This document shows positions 16,459 through 26,114 of a DNA stretch of 55,427 nt, piece after piece; position 1 is the first letter of the stretch, and each line of letters starts with the position of its first letter. Position numbers and translations under genes: made by a program. The notes below the pieces were generated by a model. That model ran no database searches and had not been told where the DNA came from. It saw only the letters and a program-made list of their open reading frames with translations. The stretch lies in the NCBI GenBank assembly GCA_049423065.1, contig JBMSQB010000019.1:1-55427 (forward strand), given 5' to 3'. Source of the stretch: SYIM01 sp041182885. Its GTDB lineage: Bacteria > Pseudomonadota > Gammaproteobacteria > Burkholderiales > Burkholderiaceae_E.

Positions 16459-17845
16459 GCTGCGCCGAATCTTCGAATGGCTATCCCAGGCGAGTTTTCA
16501 TGGCGCGGGTGGTGAACGCGTGAGCGGTATCTGCACCGATTCCCGCGCCGTCGATCGTGACAGCCTGTTCGTTGCCTTGCGCGGCGAGACCTTCGATGCG
16601 CATGAGTTCGTCTCGCAGGCACGGGCTGCCGGCGCTGCCGCGGTGATGGTCGAACGCTGGGTGCCCGGGCTCGTTGCGCCTGCCATCCGCGTGCCCGACA
16701 CGCGCCGCGCGTTGGGTGAGCTCGCGCGTGGCTGGCGCAGCCAGTTTCGCCTGCCCCTGGTGGCGGTCACCGGCAGCAACGGCAAGACCACGGTGAAGGA
16801 AATGATCGCCGCGATCTTCGCGGCCAGTGCCTCGGACGACACCCGACTTGCGACTCGCGGCAATCTCAACAACGAGGTCGGCGTTCCGCTTACCCTGTTG
16901 CGGCTCACCGCTGCGCATCGGTTGGCGGTGGTCGAGCTGGGCATGAACCATCCCGGCGAAATCGCCTGGCTTGCCTGGGTGGCACGGCCAACGGTGGCGC
17001 TGGTCAACAACGCGCAGCGCGAGCATCAGGAGTTTCTCGCGGGCGTGGCCGCCACGGCGCGAGAAAATGGCTCGGTGCTGCAGGCGCTCGACGCTTCAGG
17101 CTGCGCGGTGTTTCCCGGCGACGATCCCGCGCACACGCCCATCTGGCGGGAACTCGCGGCCGAGCGCCGCAGCCTCGAGTTCGGGTTGTCTGCTGATGGC
17201 TTGGGGCTGGCGGGCCGGCCGCTCGCGGTCAGTGCGAGTCCCGACGCCAGGCCCGAGGCGTTCGAACTCAGGCTGGGTGAGGTGTCGCGGCGGGTTGCGC
17301 TGTCGATCGATGGCGCACACAACGTGAGAAACGCGCTGGCGGCAGCGGCCTCTGCCCTCGCGGCCGGCGTTTCACCCGATGCCATCGTGACCGGGCTTGA
17401 GCGGTTCCGGCCCGCGCCGGGACGGCTGGTTCGGCATGCGCTCGCGGGCGGGGCCACGCTGATCGACGACAGCTACAACGCCAACCCTGATTCGGTGCTG
17501 GCTGCGATCACGCTCCTGTCCGAGCGGCCCGCGCCCCGCGTGCTGGTGCTGGGCGATATGGGCGAGGTGGGCGACAACGGACCGGTATGGCATCGCGAAG
17601 TCGGCGAATACGCCGCCGGCAAGGGAATCGAGCATGTGCTGCTCGTGGGCGCAGCCACGCAGGCCACGGCACAGGGGTGCGGTGCGTGCGCCGAGCATTT
17701 CGGGGCGGATATCGATGCGCTCATCGCGCGCGCCGGGCATCTTGCGACGCCGGGCGCAACCCTTCTCGTGAAGGGTTCGCGTTTCATGCGGATGGAGCGC
17801 GTGGTGCGGGCGCTCACCGCCACCCAGACAACGGAGGCGCACTGA
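16451..17845 (+). CDS. murF: UDP-MurNAc-tripeptide--D-Ala-D-Ala ligase MurF
   Basis: Adds D-alanyl-D-alanine to the tripeptide precursor, completing the pentapeptide. The 464-residue protein has the ATP loop GSNGKTT at about 108-114, TRGNLNNEVGVPLTL, the nucleotide-proximal NNAQREHQEFL and LIDDSYNANPDS near 337. The start overlaps the murE end by eight bases and its stop overlaps the mraY start by one base. Confidence 0.96.
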   Translation: MLELRRIFEWLSQASFHGAGGERVSGICTDSRAVDRDSLFVALRGETFDAHEFVSQARAAGAAAVMVERWVPGLVAPAIRVPDTRRALGELARGWRSQFRLPLVAVTGSNGKTTVKEMIAAIFAASASDDTRLATRGNLNNEVGVPLTLLRLTAAHRLAVVELGMNHPGEIAWLAWVARPTVALVNNAQREHQEFLAGVAATARENGSVLQALDASGCAVFPGDDPAHTPIWRELAAERRSLEFGLSADGLGLAGRPLAVSASPDARPEAFELRLGEVSRRVALSIDGAHNVRNALAAAASALAAGVSPDAIVTGLERFRPAPGRLVRHALAGGATLIDDSYNANPDSVLAAITLLSERPAPRVLVLGDMGEVGDNGPVWHREVGEYAAGKGIEHVLLVGAATQATAQGCGACAEHFGADIDALIARAGHLATPGATLLVKGSRFMRMERVVRALTATQTTEAH

Positions 17846-19014
17846 TGCTGCTCGAACTGGCGCAGTGGCTCGCGCGCGACATCCGGGCGTTCTCGGTGTT
17901 CAACTACATCACGCTGCGCGCTGTGCTGGCTGCGCTCACCGCGCTTCTCATCGGGCTCGCCTTCGGGCCGCTCGTGATCCGCAAACTCGCCCAGATGAAG
18001 ATCGGCCAGGCGGTGCGTACCGACGGTCCGCAGACCCATCTGGGCAAGAGCGGCACGCCCACCATGGGCGGTGCGCTGATCCTGATTGCGGTGGCGGCAG
18101 CGACCCTGCTGTGGGCTGATCTGGAGAACCGGTTTGTCTGGGTGGTGATGCTGGTGACGCTGGGCTTTGGCTGCATCGGCTGGGTCGACGACTATCGCAA
18201 GGTGGTGCGTCGCGATCCGCGTGGCATGTCGGCGCGCGAAAAATTCTTCTGGCAGTCGTTGATCGGCATGGCGGCCGCGACCTACCTGGCTTTTGCGGTG
18301 TCGGCCTCGAGCAGCACGCCAGCGTTCTCGCTCTTTGTCCGCTGGCTGGAGAGCGGTCTCACCATGGAGCTGCCGGCCCGCGCCGAGCTGATCGTGCCGT
18401 TCTTCAAGAACGTGGCCTATCCGCTGGGTGCATTCGGATTCATCGCGCTCGGCTTCTGTGTGATCGTGGGCACCAGCAACGCGGTCAACCTGACCGACGG
18501 TGCCGACGGTCTGGCGATCATGCCCTCGGTTCTGGTGGGCTCTGCACTGGGTGTGTTCGCCTACGTTGCGGGCAATTCCGTGTTTGCGCGCTACCTGCTG
18601 ATGCCCTATATCCCCGGCGCGGGTGAAATGGCGGTGGTGTGCGGCGCCATCGCAGGCGCCGGGCTCGCCTTCCTCTGGTACAACGCCTACCCCGCCCAGG
18701 TCTTCATGGGCGATGTGGGTGCGCTTGCGCTGGGCGGTGCGCTGGGCACGATCGCCATCATCGTGCGGCAGGAAATCGTGCTCTTCATCATGGGCGGCGT
18801 GTTTGTGGTGGAGACGCTGTCGGTGATGCTCCAGGTGGGTTACTTCAAGTACACCAAGCGGCGCTATGGCGAGGGCCGGCGGATCTTCCGGATGGCGCCG
18901 CTGCATCACCATTTCGAGGTGGGCGGGGTGAAGGAAACCCAGGTGGTCGTGCGCTTCTGGATCGTCACGATGATTCTGGTGCTCGCGGGTCTGTCGACCC
19001 TGAAGCTGCGCTAG
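17845..19014 (+). CDS. mraY: Phospho-MurNAc-pentapeptide transferase MraY
   Basis: Polytopic inner-membrane enzyme that moves phospho-MurNAc-pentapeptide to undecaprenyl phosphate, making lipid I. With the ATG at 17845 the protein has 389 residues, typical for proteobacterial MraY. Signatures are GTPTMGGALIL in the first cytoplasmic loop, the magnesium-binding FGCIGWVDDYRKV, NAVNLTDGADGLA and NAYPAQVFMGDVGALALGG, plus the HHH histidine motif in PLHHHFE. The frame extends upstream inside murF but that part is a shadow. Confidence 0.97.
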   Translation: MLLELAQWLARDIRAFSVFNYITLRAVLAALTALLIGLAFGPLVIRKLAQMKIGQAVRTDGPQTHLGKSGTPTMGGALILIAVAAATLLWADLENRFVWVVMLVTLGFGCIGWVDDYRKVVRRDPRGMSAREKFFWQSLIGMAAATYLAFAVSASSSTPAFSLFVRWLESGLTMELPARAELIVPFFKNVAYPLGAFGFIALGFCVIVGTSNAVNLTDGADGLAIMPSVLVGSALGVFAYVAGNSVFARYLLMPYIPGAGEMAVVCGAIAGAGLAFLWYNAYPAQVFMGDVGALALGGALGTIAIIVRQEIVLFIMGGVFVVETLSVMLQVGYFKYTKRRYGEGRRIFRMAPLHHHFEVGGVKETQVVVRFWIVTMILVLAGLSTLKLR

Positions 19015-19024
19015 CGAGAAGCCG

Positions 19025-20617
19025 ATGAGCCCACCCGCCGCCGATCACGAACCCGCGCAGATGCAGCTCTTCGATCTGTCCGGGCGGACCGTGCTCGTGC
19101 TGGGGCTGGGCGAATCGGGCGAAGCGATGGCGCGCTGGGCGGCATCCCGCGGGGCGCGACTGCGGCTTGCCGACACCCGCAGCGCCGACGGCAGCACACT
19201 CGAGCGACTCGCGAGCTTGCGTCAGGCGCTGGGAGACATCGCGTTCCATGGGGGCGCGTTTGATGCGGCGTGGCTGGATGGCATCGACCTCGTCGCCTGG
19301 AGCCCGGGTCTGTCGATTGAAATCGGCGACTCGGCGGCGTTTTATTCGCTGGCCCGCGAGCGCGGCATCTCCGTACTGGGTGAGCTCGACCTGTTCGTGC
19401 AGGCACTCGCCATGCTTGCCGAGACCGGCTATCGGCCGCAGGTGGTGGCGATCACCGGCACCAACGGAAAAACCACCACCACGGCGCTCGCCCGGCATCT
19501 CTTTGCCGCCACCGGTCGCGCAGTGCGCGCGGCCGGCAACATTGGCCCATCGCTGCTTGCCGCGCTTGCCGATTCGCTCGATGCGGAGTCGCTGCCCGAT
19601 ATCTGGGTGCTTGAGCTCTCGAGTTTTCAGCTTGCGCTTTCCCAGGGCTTTGAGCCCAGTGCCGCGACCGTGCTCAACCTGAGCGAAGACCATCTGGACT
19701 GGCATGCCGACATGGCGCGTTATGGCGAGGCCAAACGGCGCATTCACGGCGCCCACGCCTGGGCGGTGTTCAATCGCGACGACCCGGCGACTGTGCCGCG
19801 ACCTGCGCCTGCGCTCGCTCGGGCAGCCGGTTCAAGGTCGGGGCGGCGGCAGGCGGCTGATGCACCGGCCGCCCGCCGCAGCTCGAGCTTCGGGCTCGAT
19901 GCACCGCGCGCTCCGGGTGACTTCGGCATCGTCCACGACGGCGGGCTCGCGTGGCTGGCCGCCGCCGAGGGCGATGATCCCCTGCCGGGCCGGTCCCGCG
20001 ATTCCGATTCGACCATGACGGTGCGAAAGCTGATGCCTGCTGAAGCGCTTGCGCTCAAGGGTCGACACAACCAGGCCAACGCCATGGCTGCGCTCGCGCT
20101 GGGGTCGGCGATTGGCCTGCCGCTTGCGCCGATGCTGCGTGCCATTCGGGATTTTGATGCGAACGAGCACCGCTGCGAACCGGTGGCCACCATCGACGGC
20201 GTGAACTTCGTGAACGACAGCAAGGGCACCAACGTGGGGGCGACGGTGGCTGCGCTCGATGCGATGCCGCCGGGCTGCGTGCTGATCGCAGGCGGCGTGG
20301 GCAAGGGCCAGGACTTCACCCCGCTCGCGCGCGCCCTCGCACGCCGCAGTGGGTGTGCGGTGCTGATCGGACGCGACGCGCAAGCCATCGGCGAGGCGCT
20401 CGCCGAGCAGTCGGTCGCGTTTGAAAGCTGCGCCGATCTCGAGATTGCCGTCAGACGCGCCGCCGTGCTCGCGCAGCCGAACAAGACCGTGCTTCTCTCG
20501 CCCGCCTGCGCGAGCTTCGACATGTTCAAAGGCTATGCCGATCGCGGCCAGGCGTTCCGTCGAGCGGTTCGCGAACTTGCACTCGATGCCGGGCAGCCGC
20601 TGGAGCTCGCATGCTGA
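19025..20617 (+). CDS. murD: UDP-MurNAc-L-alanine--D-glutamate ligase MurD
   Basis: Adds D-glutamate to UDP-MurNAc-L-alanine. The 530-residue protein is about 80 longer than the E. coli enzyme; most of the excess is an arginine/alanine-rich insert near residues 260-330 in the central domain, which looks disordered. The Rossmann-like N terminus (VLVLGLGESGEAMARW), ATP loop TGTNGKTTTT and VLNLSEDHLDWHADM are intact, as is the C-terminal NDSKGTN. The stop overlaps the ftsW start by seven bases. Confidence 0.95.
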   Translation: MSPPAADHEPAQMQLFDLSGRTVLVLGLGESGEAMARWAASRGARLRLADTRSADGSTLERLASLRQALGDIAFHGGAFDAAWLDGIDLVAWSPGLSIEIGDSAAFYSLARERGISVLGELDLFVQALAMLAETGYRPQVVAITGTNGKTTTTALARHLFAATGRAVRAAGNIGPSLLAALADSLDAESLPDIWVLELSSFQLALSQGFEPSAATVLNLSEDHLDWHADMARYGEAKRRIHGAHAWAVFNRDDPATVPRPAPALARAAGSRSGRRQAADAPAARRSSSFGLDAPRAPGDFGIVHDGGLAWLAAAEGDDPLPGRSRDSDSTMTVRKLMPAEALALKGRHNQANAMAALALGSAIGLPLAPMLRAIRDFDANEHRCEPVATIDGVNFVNDSKGTNVGATVAALDAMPPGCVLIAGGVGKGQDFTPLARALARRSGCAVLIGRDAQAIGEALAEQSVAFESCADLEIAVRRAAVLAQPNKTVLLSPACASFDMFKGYADRGQAFRRAVRELALDAGQPLELAC

Positions 20618-21816
20618 GCCAGACACTCGGACGGGTAAGGGCGGGTCTCGGCTCGGTGACCGGGCGCACGCAGACCGCGGTACCGCTCGGCAGCGTCGAT
20701 ACCGGGATCATCTGGGTGGCCGGCATCCTGATGGTGATTGGCGCGGTGATGGTCTATTCGGCCTCGATTGCGTTGCCCGACGCGCCGCGCTTTGCGAATT
20801 ACAAGCCCTGGCACTTCCTGGTGCGGCATCTGTTTGCGATCGCGGTCGGGGTCGGGCTGTCAATCCTTGCCTTTACGGTGCCCATCCGCGAGTGGCAGCG
20901 CTGGTCGAAGTGGCTGTTCCTGTTCGGCCTTGTGCTGCTGGTGATCGTGCTGATCCCGGGCGTGGGCAAGGTGGTGTATGGCGCGCGCCGCTGGCTCTCG
21001 CTTTATGTGCTCAACCTCCAGCCGTCGGAGCTGATGAAGATCTTCGTGATCCTCTATGCGGCCGACTACACCGTTCGCAAGCAGGATGTGATCCTCAGCT
21101 TTTCCAAGGGCGCGCTGCCGATCGGGGCTGCAGTGGCAGCGGTGGGGCTTCTTCTGCTCCTCGAGCCCGACATGGGCGCCTTCATGGTGATCGCTGTCGT
21201 GGCCGGGGGGGTGCTGTTCCTGGGCGGGGTGAGCGGGCGGCTGTTCACCGGGCTGGTGGCGGTAGGCGTGGTGACATTCGGCTCGCTCATCATGCTGTCG
21301 CCCTGGCGCCGGGAGCGCATCTTTGCCTACCTCGACCCGTTCAGCGAACAGAACGCGCTCGGCAAGGGCTATCAGCTGTCACATTCCCTGATCGCCTTTG
21401 GTCGCGGCGAGCTGTTCGGTGTCGGCCTGGGTGGCTCGGTCGAAAAGCTTCATTACCTGCCCGAGGCGCATACCGACTTTCTGCTGGCAGTGATCGGCGA
21501 GGAACTCGGGCTGGTGGCAGTGCTCGCAATCGTGCTCATGTTTTTCTGGCTCACTCGCCGTGCCTTCGAAATCGGCCGGCTCGCCATTCGTCTGGACCGC
21601 ACCTTCGCGGGTCTGGTCGCGCAGGGCGTAGGGCTCTGGCTGGGGCTGCAGGCTTTCATCAACATGGGCGTGAATGTGGGGCTCTTGCCCACCAAAGGGC
21701 TGACCCTGCCGCTGATGAGCTACGGCGGAAGCGGCATCCTTGCCAACTGCGTGGCGGTGGCAATCCTGTTGCGGGTCGATTTCGAGAACCGGATGCTGAT
21801 GCGAGGCGCCAAGTGA
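20611..21816 (+). CDS. ftsW: Septal peptidoglycan glycosyltransferase FtsW
   Basis: SEDS-family polymerase of 401 residues that builds septal glycan strands from lipid II with FtsI. About ten membrane helices are visible. Signatures include VMVYSASIALPD in the first helix, the extracellular loop GRGELFGVGLGGSVEKLHYL, PEAHTDFLLAVIGEELGL and the C-terminal LPLMSYGGSG. The ATG at 20611 lies inside the end of murD. Its TGA overlaps the murG GTG (GTGA). Confidence 0.97.
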   Translation: MLSQTLGRVRAGLGSVTGRTQTAVPLGSVDTGIIWVAGILMVIGAVMVYSASIALPDAPRFANYKPWHFLVRHLFAIAVGVGLSILAFTVPIREWQRWSKWLFLFGLVLLVIVLIPGVGKVVYGARRWLSLYVLNLQPSELMKIFVILYAADYTVRKQDVILSFSKGALPIGAAVAAVGLLLLLEPDMGAFMVIAVVAGGVLFLGGVSGRLFTGLVAVGVVTFGSLIMLSPWRRERIFAYLDPFSEQNALGKGYQLSHSLIAFGRGELFGVGLGGSVEKLHYLPEAHTDFLLAVIGEELGLVAVLAIVLMFFWLTRRAFEIGRLAIRLDRTFAGLVAQGVGLWLGLQAFINMGVNVGLLPTKGLTLPLMSYGGSGILANCVAVAILLRVDFENRMLMRGAK

Positions 21817-22889
21817 CCCCGCGCACGCTGCTCGTGATGGCAGGCGGCACCGGTGGGCATGTCATGCCGGGCCTGGCGGTGGCACAGGTGATGCGCGAAC
21901 GCGCCTGGAATGTGGTGTGGCTGGGCAACCCGCAGGGCATGGAGGCAACGCTGGTCCCTCAGCACGGGATCACGCTCGAGCCGGTAAGAATCGGGGGCCT
22001 GCGCGGCAAGGGCCTGCTCAATGCGCTCGCCATGCCGGCGCGGCTCGCCCGAGCCTGCTGGCAGAGTCTGTCGGCCTTGCGCCGTATCAAACCCGCAGTG
22101 GTGCTGGGCATGGGCGGCTATGTGGCGTTTCCTGGCGGACTGATGGCCGCGCTGGTGGGTTACCCCCTGGTTGTGCATGAGCAGAACTCGGTCGCCGGGC
22201 TGACCAACCGGTTGCTCGCACGGCTCGCTGACCGGGTGCTGGAGGCCTTCCCTGGCACGCTGGCGGGTGCGGTATGCACCGGCAACCCGGTGCGCGCCGA
22301 CCTGGTTCGCATCGACTCGCCGCGGGCGCGGTATCTGGCGCGAAGCGGCCCGCTGCGCCTTCTGGTGGTGGGCGGCAGCCTGGGGGCGCAGGCGCTCAAC
22401 CAGATCGTCCCGCAGGCGCTCGCGCAGACCGATCCTGCCCATCGGCCGCAGGTGGTCCATCAGGCAGGGCGGGCGCACGTGCAAGCCCTGATCGAGCGTT
22501 ACCGCGAGCTCGGTGTGGCGGCGCAGGTGCCGAGCTTCATCGATGACATGGCAGCCGCGCTCGCCGAAGCCGATCTCGTGATCTGCCGGGCGGGTGCGAT
22601 GACGGTTGCGGAACTCGCTGCGGTGGGTGTCGCAAGCGTGCTGGTGCCGTTTCCACATGCGGTCGATGACCACCAGACCGGCAACGCCCGCTTTCTTGCG
22701 GAGCAGGGTGCCGCCACGCTGATCGCTCAGGCCGACCTCACCGCCGATCGCCTGTCATCCTTGATTGCCGGTGCAAGCCGCGATGCGCTCGCCGAGCAGG
22801 CCGAGCGGGCGCGCGCGCTCGCGCGTCCGCGCGCCGCGCACGAGGTCGCCGACATCTGTGAGGCGCTCGCTTCGGGAGCCCAGGCATGA
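21813..22889 (+). CDS. murG: UDP-GlcNAc:undecaprenyl-PP-MurNAc-pentapeptide transferase MurG
   Basis: Membrane-associated GT28 glycosyltransferase that converts lipid I to lipid II, 358 residues from a GTG at 21813. The N-terminal glycine loop AGGTGGHVMPGLAVA, VLGMGGYVAFPGG and VHEQNSVAGLTNRLLA are visible, as are the second loop VGGSLGAQALN and VICRAGAMTVAEL in the donor domain. The frame remains open through the antisense-like region of ftsW upstream, which I reject as shadow. It overlaps murC by four bases (ATGA). Confidence 0.96.
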   Translation: MTPRTLLVMAGGTGGHVMPGLAVAQVMRERAWNVVWLGNPQGMEATLVPQHGITLEPVRIGGLRGKGLLNALAMPARLARACWQSLSALRRIKPAVVLGMGGYVAFPGGLMAALVGYPLVVHEQNSVAGLTNRLLARLADRVLEAFPGTLAGAVCTGNPVRADLVRIDSPRARYLARSGPLRLLVVGGSLGAQALNQIVPQALAQTDPAHRPQVVHQAGRAHVQALIERYRELGVAAQVPSFIDDMAAALAEADLVICRAGAMTVAELAAVGVASVLVPFPHAVDDHQTGNARFLAEQGAATLIAQADLTADRLSSLIAGASRDALAEQAERARALARPRAAHEVADICEALASGAQA

Positions 22890-24310
22890 AGCACAAGGTG
22901 AAGCGCATTCACTTTGTGGGTATCGGCGGCGCCGGCATGAGCGGCATCGCCGAGGTGCTGCTCACGCTCGGCTACCAGATCAGCGGGTCCGACATCGCCG
23001 AGTCGGCGGTCACCCGACGGCTCGCCTCCCTGGGCGCCCAGGTGATCACCGGCCACCAGGCGGCCAACGTGCGGGGCGCCGACTGTGTGGTCGTATCCTC
23101 GGCCGTGCGCCCCGACAATCCCGAGGTGATTGCCGCGCGCAACCAGCGTATCCCGGTGGTGCCCAGGGCGCTGATGCTCGCCGAACTGATGAAGCTCAAG
23201 CGGGGCATCGCGGTGGCGGGCACCCATGGCAAGACCACCACCACGAGCCTGATTGCCTCGGTGCTCGCACGCGGGGGGATGGACCCCACGTTCGTGATCG
23301 GCGGGCTTCTGAACAGTGCCGGGGTCAATGCGCGTCTGGGCGCAGGCGACACCATCGTGGTCGAGGCCGATGAGTCCGATGGCTCGTTTCTCAACCTGTC
23401 GCCGATGATTGCGGTCATCACCAACATCGACGCCGATCACATGGACACTTATGGCCATGACCTCGCGCGGCTCAAACAGGCGTTTGTCGAGTTCACGCAC
23501 CGACTGCCGTTTTATGGCGCAGCCGTGCTCTGTATCGATGATGCGCAGGTGCGTGAAATCCTCCCCTTTGTATCGAAGCCGGTACTGAGCTACGGGCTGA
23601 CCGAAGGCGCGCAGTTTCGCGCAACCGATGTCACGCCTGACGGTCCCACCATGCGCTTTACGGTGCTTCGTGAAGACGCCGAGCCGCTGCCGGTGACGCT
23701 CAATCTTCCCGGTGTTCATAACGTTCGCAACGCGCTTGCCGCGATTGCCGTGGCCGATGAACTCGGTGTGAGCGACGAGGCGATCGCCGCCGCGTTGACC
23801 GAGTTCCGCGGCGTCGGCCGGCGCTTCCAGCGCCACGGCGAGGTAGCGGTTCCCGCGTCCTCCGGAGGGGGGTCTTTCACGCTGGTTGACGACTATGGCC
23901 ACCACCCGGCGGAAATGAGCGCAACCATCGCTGCGGCGCGCGGTGCATTCCCCGGGCGGCGTCTGGTGCTCGCGTTCCAGCCGCACCGCTACACCCGAAC
24001 GCGTGATCTGTTCGAGGATTTCGTTCGGGAACTCTGCACCGTCGATTCGCTGATTCTTGCCGAGGTCTATGCAGCCGGTGAAGCGGCGATCGTTGCTGCC
24101 GACGGACGGTCGCTTGTGCGCGCGGTCAGGGTGGCGGGCCGTGTCGAGCCGCGCTTTGTCGAGCGCATCGGCGAGATGCCGCGAGCCATCCTCGAGAGCG
24201 TGCGCGACGGCGATGTCGTACTCACCATGGGCGCAGGATCGATCGGCCAGGTGGCGGGCGGCGTTCGCGAACTCGCGGGCGAGGCCGCAGGGGGTGCGAG
24301 GCGTGACTGA
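22886..24310 (+). CDS. murC: UDP-MurNAc--L-alanine ligase MurC
   Basis: First of the Mur ligases, adding L-alanine to UDP-MurNAc; 474 residues. The nucleotide-binding start reads IHFVGIGGAGMSGIAEVL, the ATP loop GTHGKTTTT is near 112, and VEADESDGSFL and TNIDADHMDTY follow. Later VDDYGHHPAE and AFQPHRYTRT are characteristic of MurC. Its end overlaps the ddl GTG by eight bases. Confidence 0.97.
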   Translation: MKHKVKRIHFVGIGGAGMSGIAEVLLTLGYQISGSDIAESAVTRRLASLGAQVITGHQAANVRGADCVVVSSAVRPDNPEVIAARNQRIPVVPRALMLAELMKLKRGIAVAGTHGKTTTTSLIASVLARGGMDPTFVIGGLLNSAGVNARLGAGDTIVVEADESDGSFLNLSPMIAVITNIDADHMDTYGHDLARLKQAFVEFTHRLPFYGAAVLCIDDAQVREILPFVSKPVLSYGLTEGAQFRATDVTPDGPTMRFTVLREDAEPLPVTLNLPGVHNVRNALAAIAVADELGVSDEAIAAALTEFRGVGRRFQRHGEVAVPASSGGGSFTLVDDYGHHPAEMSATIAAARGAFPGRRLVLAFQPHRYTRTRDLFEDFVRELCTVDSLILAEVYAAGEAAIVAADGRSLVRAVRVAGRVEPRFVERIGEMPRAILESVRDGDVVLTMGAGSIGQVAGGVRELAGEAAGGARRD

Positions 24311-25301
24311 AACCGCACATCAAGACAGGCTGCGGGCGCTTGGCCGGGTGGCGGTGCTGATGGGCGGCGCATCGGCCGAGCGCGAGGTCTCGCTCATGTC
24401 CGGCGCGGGGGTGCTCGCGGCGCTGCGCGAACGCGGAGTGGATGCGCATGCGTTCGACCCGGCCGAGCGAGAGCTGGGTGAGCTGCGTCGCGAGGGCTTC
24501 GCGCGCGCCTTCATCGCGCTCCATGGCCGCTTCGGCGAGGACGGCAGCGTTCAGGGCGCGCTCGAGTTGTTGGGCATTCCGTACACGGGCTCGGGTGTGC
24601 TGGCCTCGGCCATTGCCATGGACAAGACCTGCACCAAGGATATCTGGCTTGCGCGTGGGCTGCCCACACCCGCATTTCGACGCGCTGCAACGCTTGATGA
24701 CGCGCGCCGGGCAGTCAATGAACTCGGCCTGCCGCTGGCGGTCAAGCCCAGCCGTGAAGGATCCAGCCTTGGCTTTTCACGCGCCGAATCGCCTGAGTCG
24801 CTCGAGGCCGCGTTCACGCTCGCGCGTCAGTACGACAGTGAAGTCATCATCGAGCGATTCATCGATGGCGCCGAACTCACGGTGGCCATTCTGGGGTCAG
24901 GGTCGGCTGCGCGGTCGCTGCCGGTGATCGAGATTCGTGCGCCGGCCGGCAACTACAACTACCAGAACAAGTATTTTGGTGACGACACCCGCTACCTTTG
25001 CCCGGCACCGCTGGTGCCCGAGGTGGCTCGCGAAGTGGCCGAGATATCACTCGCGGCCTACCGCGCGATTGGTTGCGAAGGCTGGGGCCGGGTCGATCTG
25101 ATGCTCTCGCGGGCCGATTCGCGGCCGTGGCTGCTGGAGGTCAACACATCACCCGGGATGACCAGCCATTCGCTCGTGCCCATGGCAGCGAAGGCGGCCG
25201 GCATCACCTACGAAGACCTGTGTCTGGATCTGCTGGGCTCGGCTTCGCTCAAGACCGGCACATCGCCATCGCGCAAGCGCGTCACCCCGGAGGCCGCATG
25301 A
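24303..25301 (+). CDS. ddl: D-alanine--D-alanine ligase
   Basis: ATP-grasp enzyme of 332 residues that makes the D-Ala-D-Ala dipeptide used by MurF. The N-terminal domain starts VAVLMGGASAEREVSLMSG, ALHGRFGEDGSVQGALELLG follows, PYTGSGVLASAIAMDK marks the substrate region and the C terminus has LLEVNTSPGMTSHSLVP with the metal-binding residues. Start is GTG 24303; no ATG fits. Its stop overlaps ftsQ by four bases. It is the DdlB form that accompanies dcw clusters. Confidence 0.96.
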   Translation: MTETAHQDRLRALGRVAVLMGGASAEREVSLMSGAGVLAALRERGVDAHAFDPAERELGELRREGFARAFIALHGRFGEDGSVQGALELLGIPYTGSGVLASAIAMDKTCTKDIWLARGLPTPAFRRAATLDDARRAVNELGLPLAVKPSREGSSLGFSRAESPESLEAAFTLARQYDSEVIIERFIDGAELTVAILGSGSAARSLPVIEIRAPAGNYNYQNKYFGDDTRYLCPAPLVPEVAREVAEISLAAYRAIGCEGWGRVDLMLSRADSRPWLLEVNTSPGMTSHSLVPMAAKAAGITYEDLCLDLLGSASLKTGTSPSRKRVTPEAA

Positions 25302-26092
25302 GTACGCCCTGGCACGATACCCGGCTTCTCAATTCGGTGGCCAATGGGCTTTTTGCGGCGGCGCTTGGTGCGCTGCTCTGCTCGTCGCTCTGGTGGCTGT
25401 CGCAGCGGCCGATGTTTGCAATCCAGCACATCCGGGTCGATGCCGCGGCCGGCCATGCGCTGCGCTACCTGCACGAACCAGTGCTGCGCGCGGTGGTGGG
25501 TGACCGGGTCGGCGGCAACTTTTTCGTGATCGATCTTCAGGAAGTTCGCGCAGCCTTCGAGGCCGTGCCCTGGGTACGGCGTGCGACGGTCCGCCGGGTC
25601 TGGCCGGATTCGCTTCATGTCACGCTCGAAGAGCACCGCGCATTTGCGATCTGGAATCGCGAAGCACTCATGAACACCCATGGCGAGTCGTTTGCCGCCA
25701 ATCTCGACGAGGCCGAGGAAGAGCGTGCGCTGCCCCACCTCTCGGGTCCGATCGGCACCGAGAAGCTGGTGATGGAGCGCTGGCTTGAACTGATCGATGC
25801 GTTGAAGCCCCTGGGCTTGTCGCCGGCCGAGCTTGAACTGTCGCCGCGCGAGGCCTGGACCGCGCGTCTGTCCGATGGATCGCGGCTGCTCCTCGGCCGC
25901 GATCAGGGTGTGTCGGTGAGGGAGCGGCTCGCGCTCTGGGCCGAGGTCTATCCAAAGGTCGCCGCACGTCTGAATCAGCGGATGCAGACGATCGACCTGC
26001 GTTATCCGAACGGGTTTGCGCTGCGGCCGGTGGCCTTCGGCGGCGATGCAGCCCGCGAACCGCAAGCGGCTGGCGGGCCAAGGCGGCCATGA
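25298..26092 (+). CDS. ftsQ: Cell division protein FtsQ
   Basis: Bitopic divisome scaffold of 264 residues. A cytoplasmic end leads to one membrane helix (NGLFAAALGALLCSSLWWL, about 14-32). The POTRA domain follows, beginning IQHIRVDAA with FVIDLQEVRAAFEAVPWVRR and VRRVWPDSLHVTLEEHRAFA. Coupled to ddl by an ATGA overlap and followed 22 bases later by ftsA. Confidence 0.95.
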   Translation: MSTPWHDTRLLNSVANGLFAAALGALLCSSLWWLSQRPMFAIQHIRVDAAAGHALRYLHEPVLRAVVGDRVGGNFFVIDLQEVRAAFEAVPWVRRATVRRVWPDSLHVTLEEHRAFAIWNREALMNTHGESFAANLDEAEEERALPHLSGPIGTEKLVMERWLELIDALKPLGLSPAELELSPREAWTARLSDGSRLLLGRDQGVSVRERLALWAEVYPKVAARLNQRMQTIDLRYPNGFALRPVAFGGDAAREPQAAGGPRRP

Positions 26093-26114
26093 ACGGAATT
26101 TTCAGGACAAGGCG

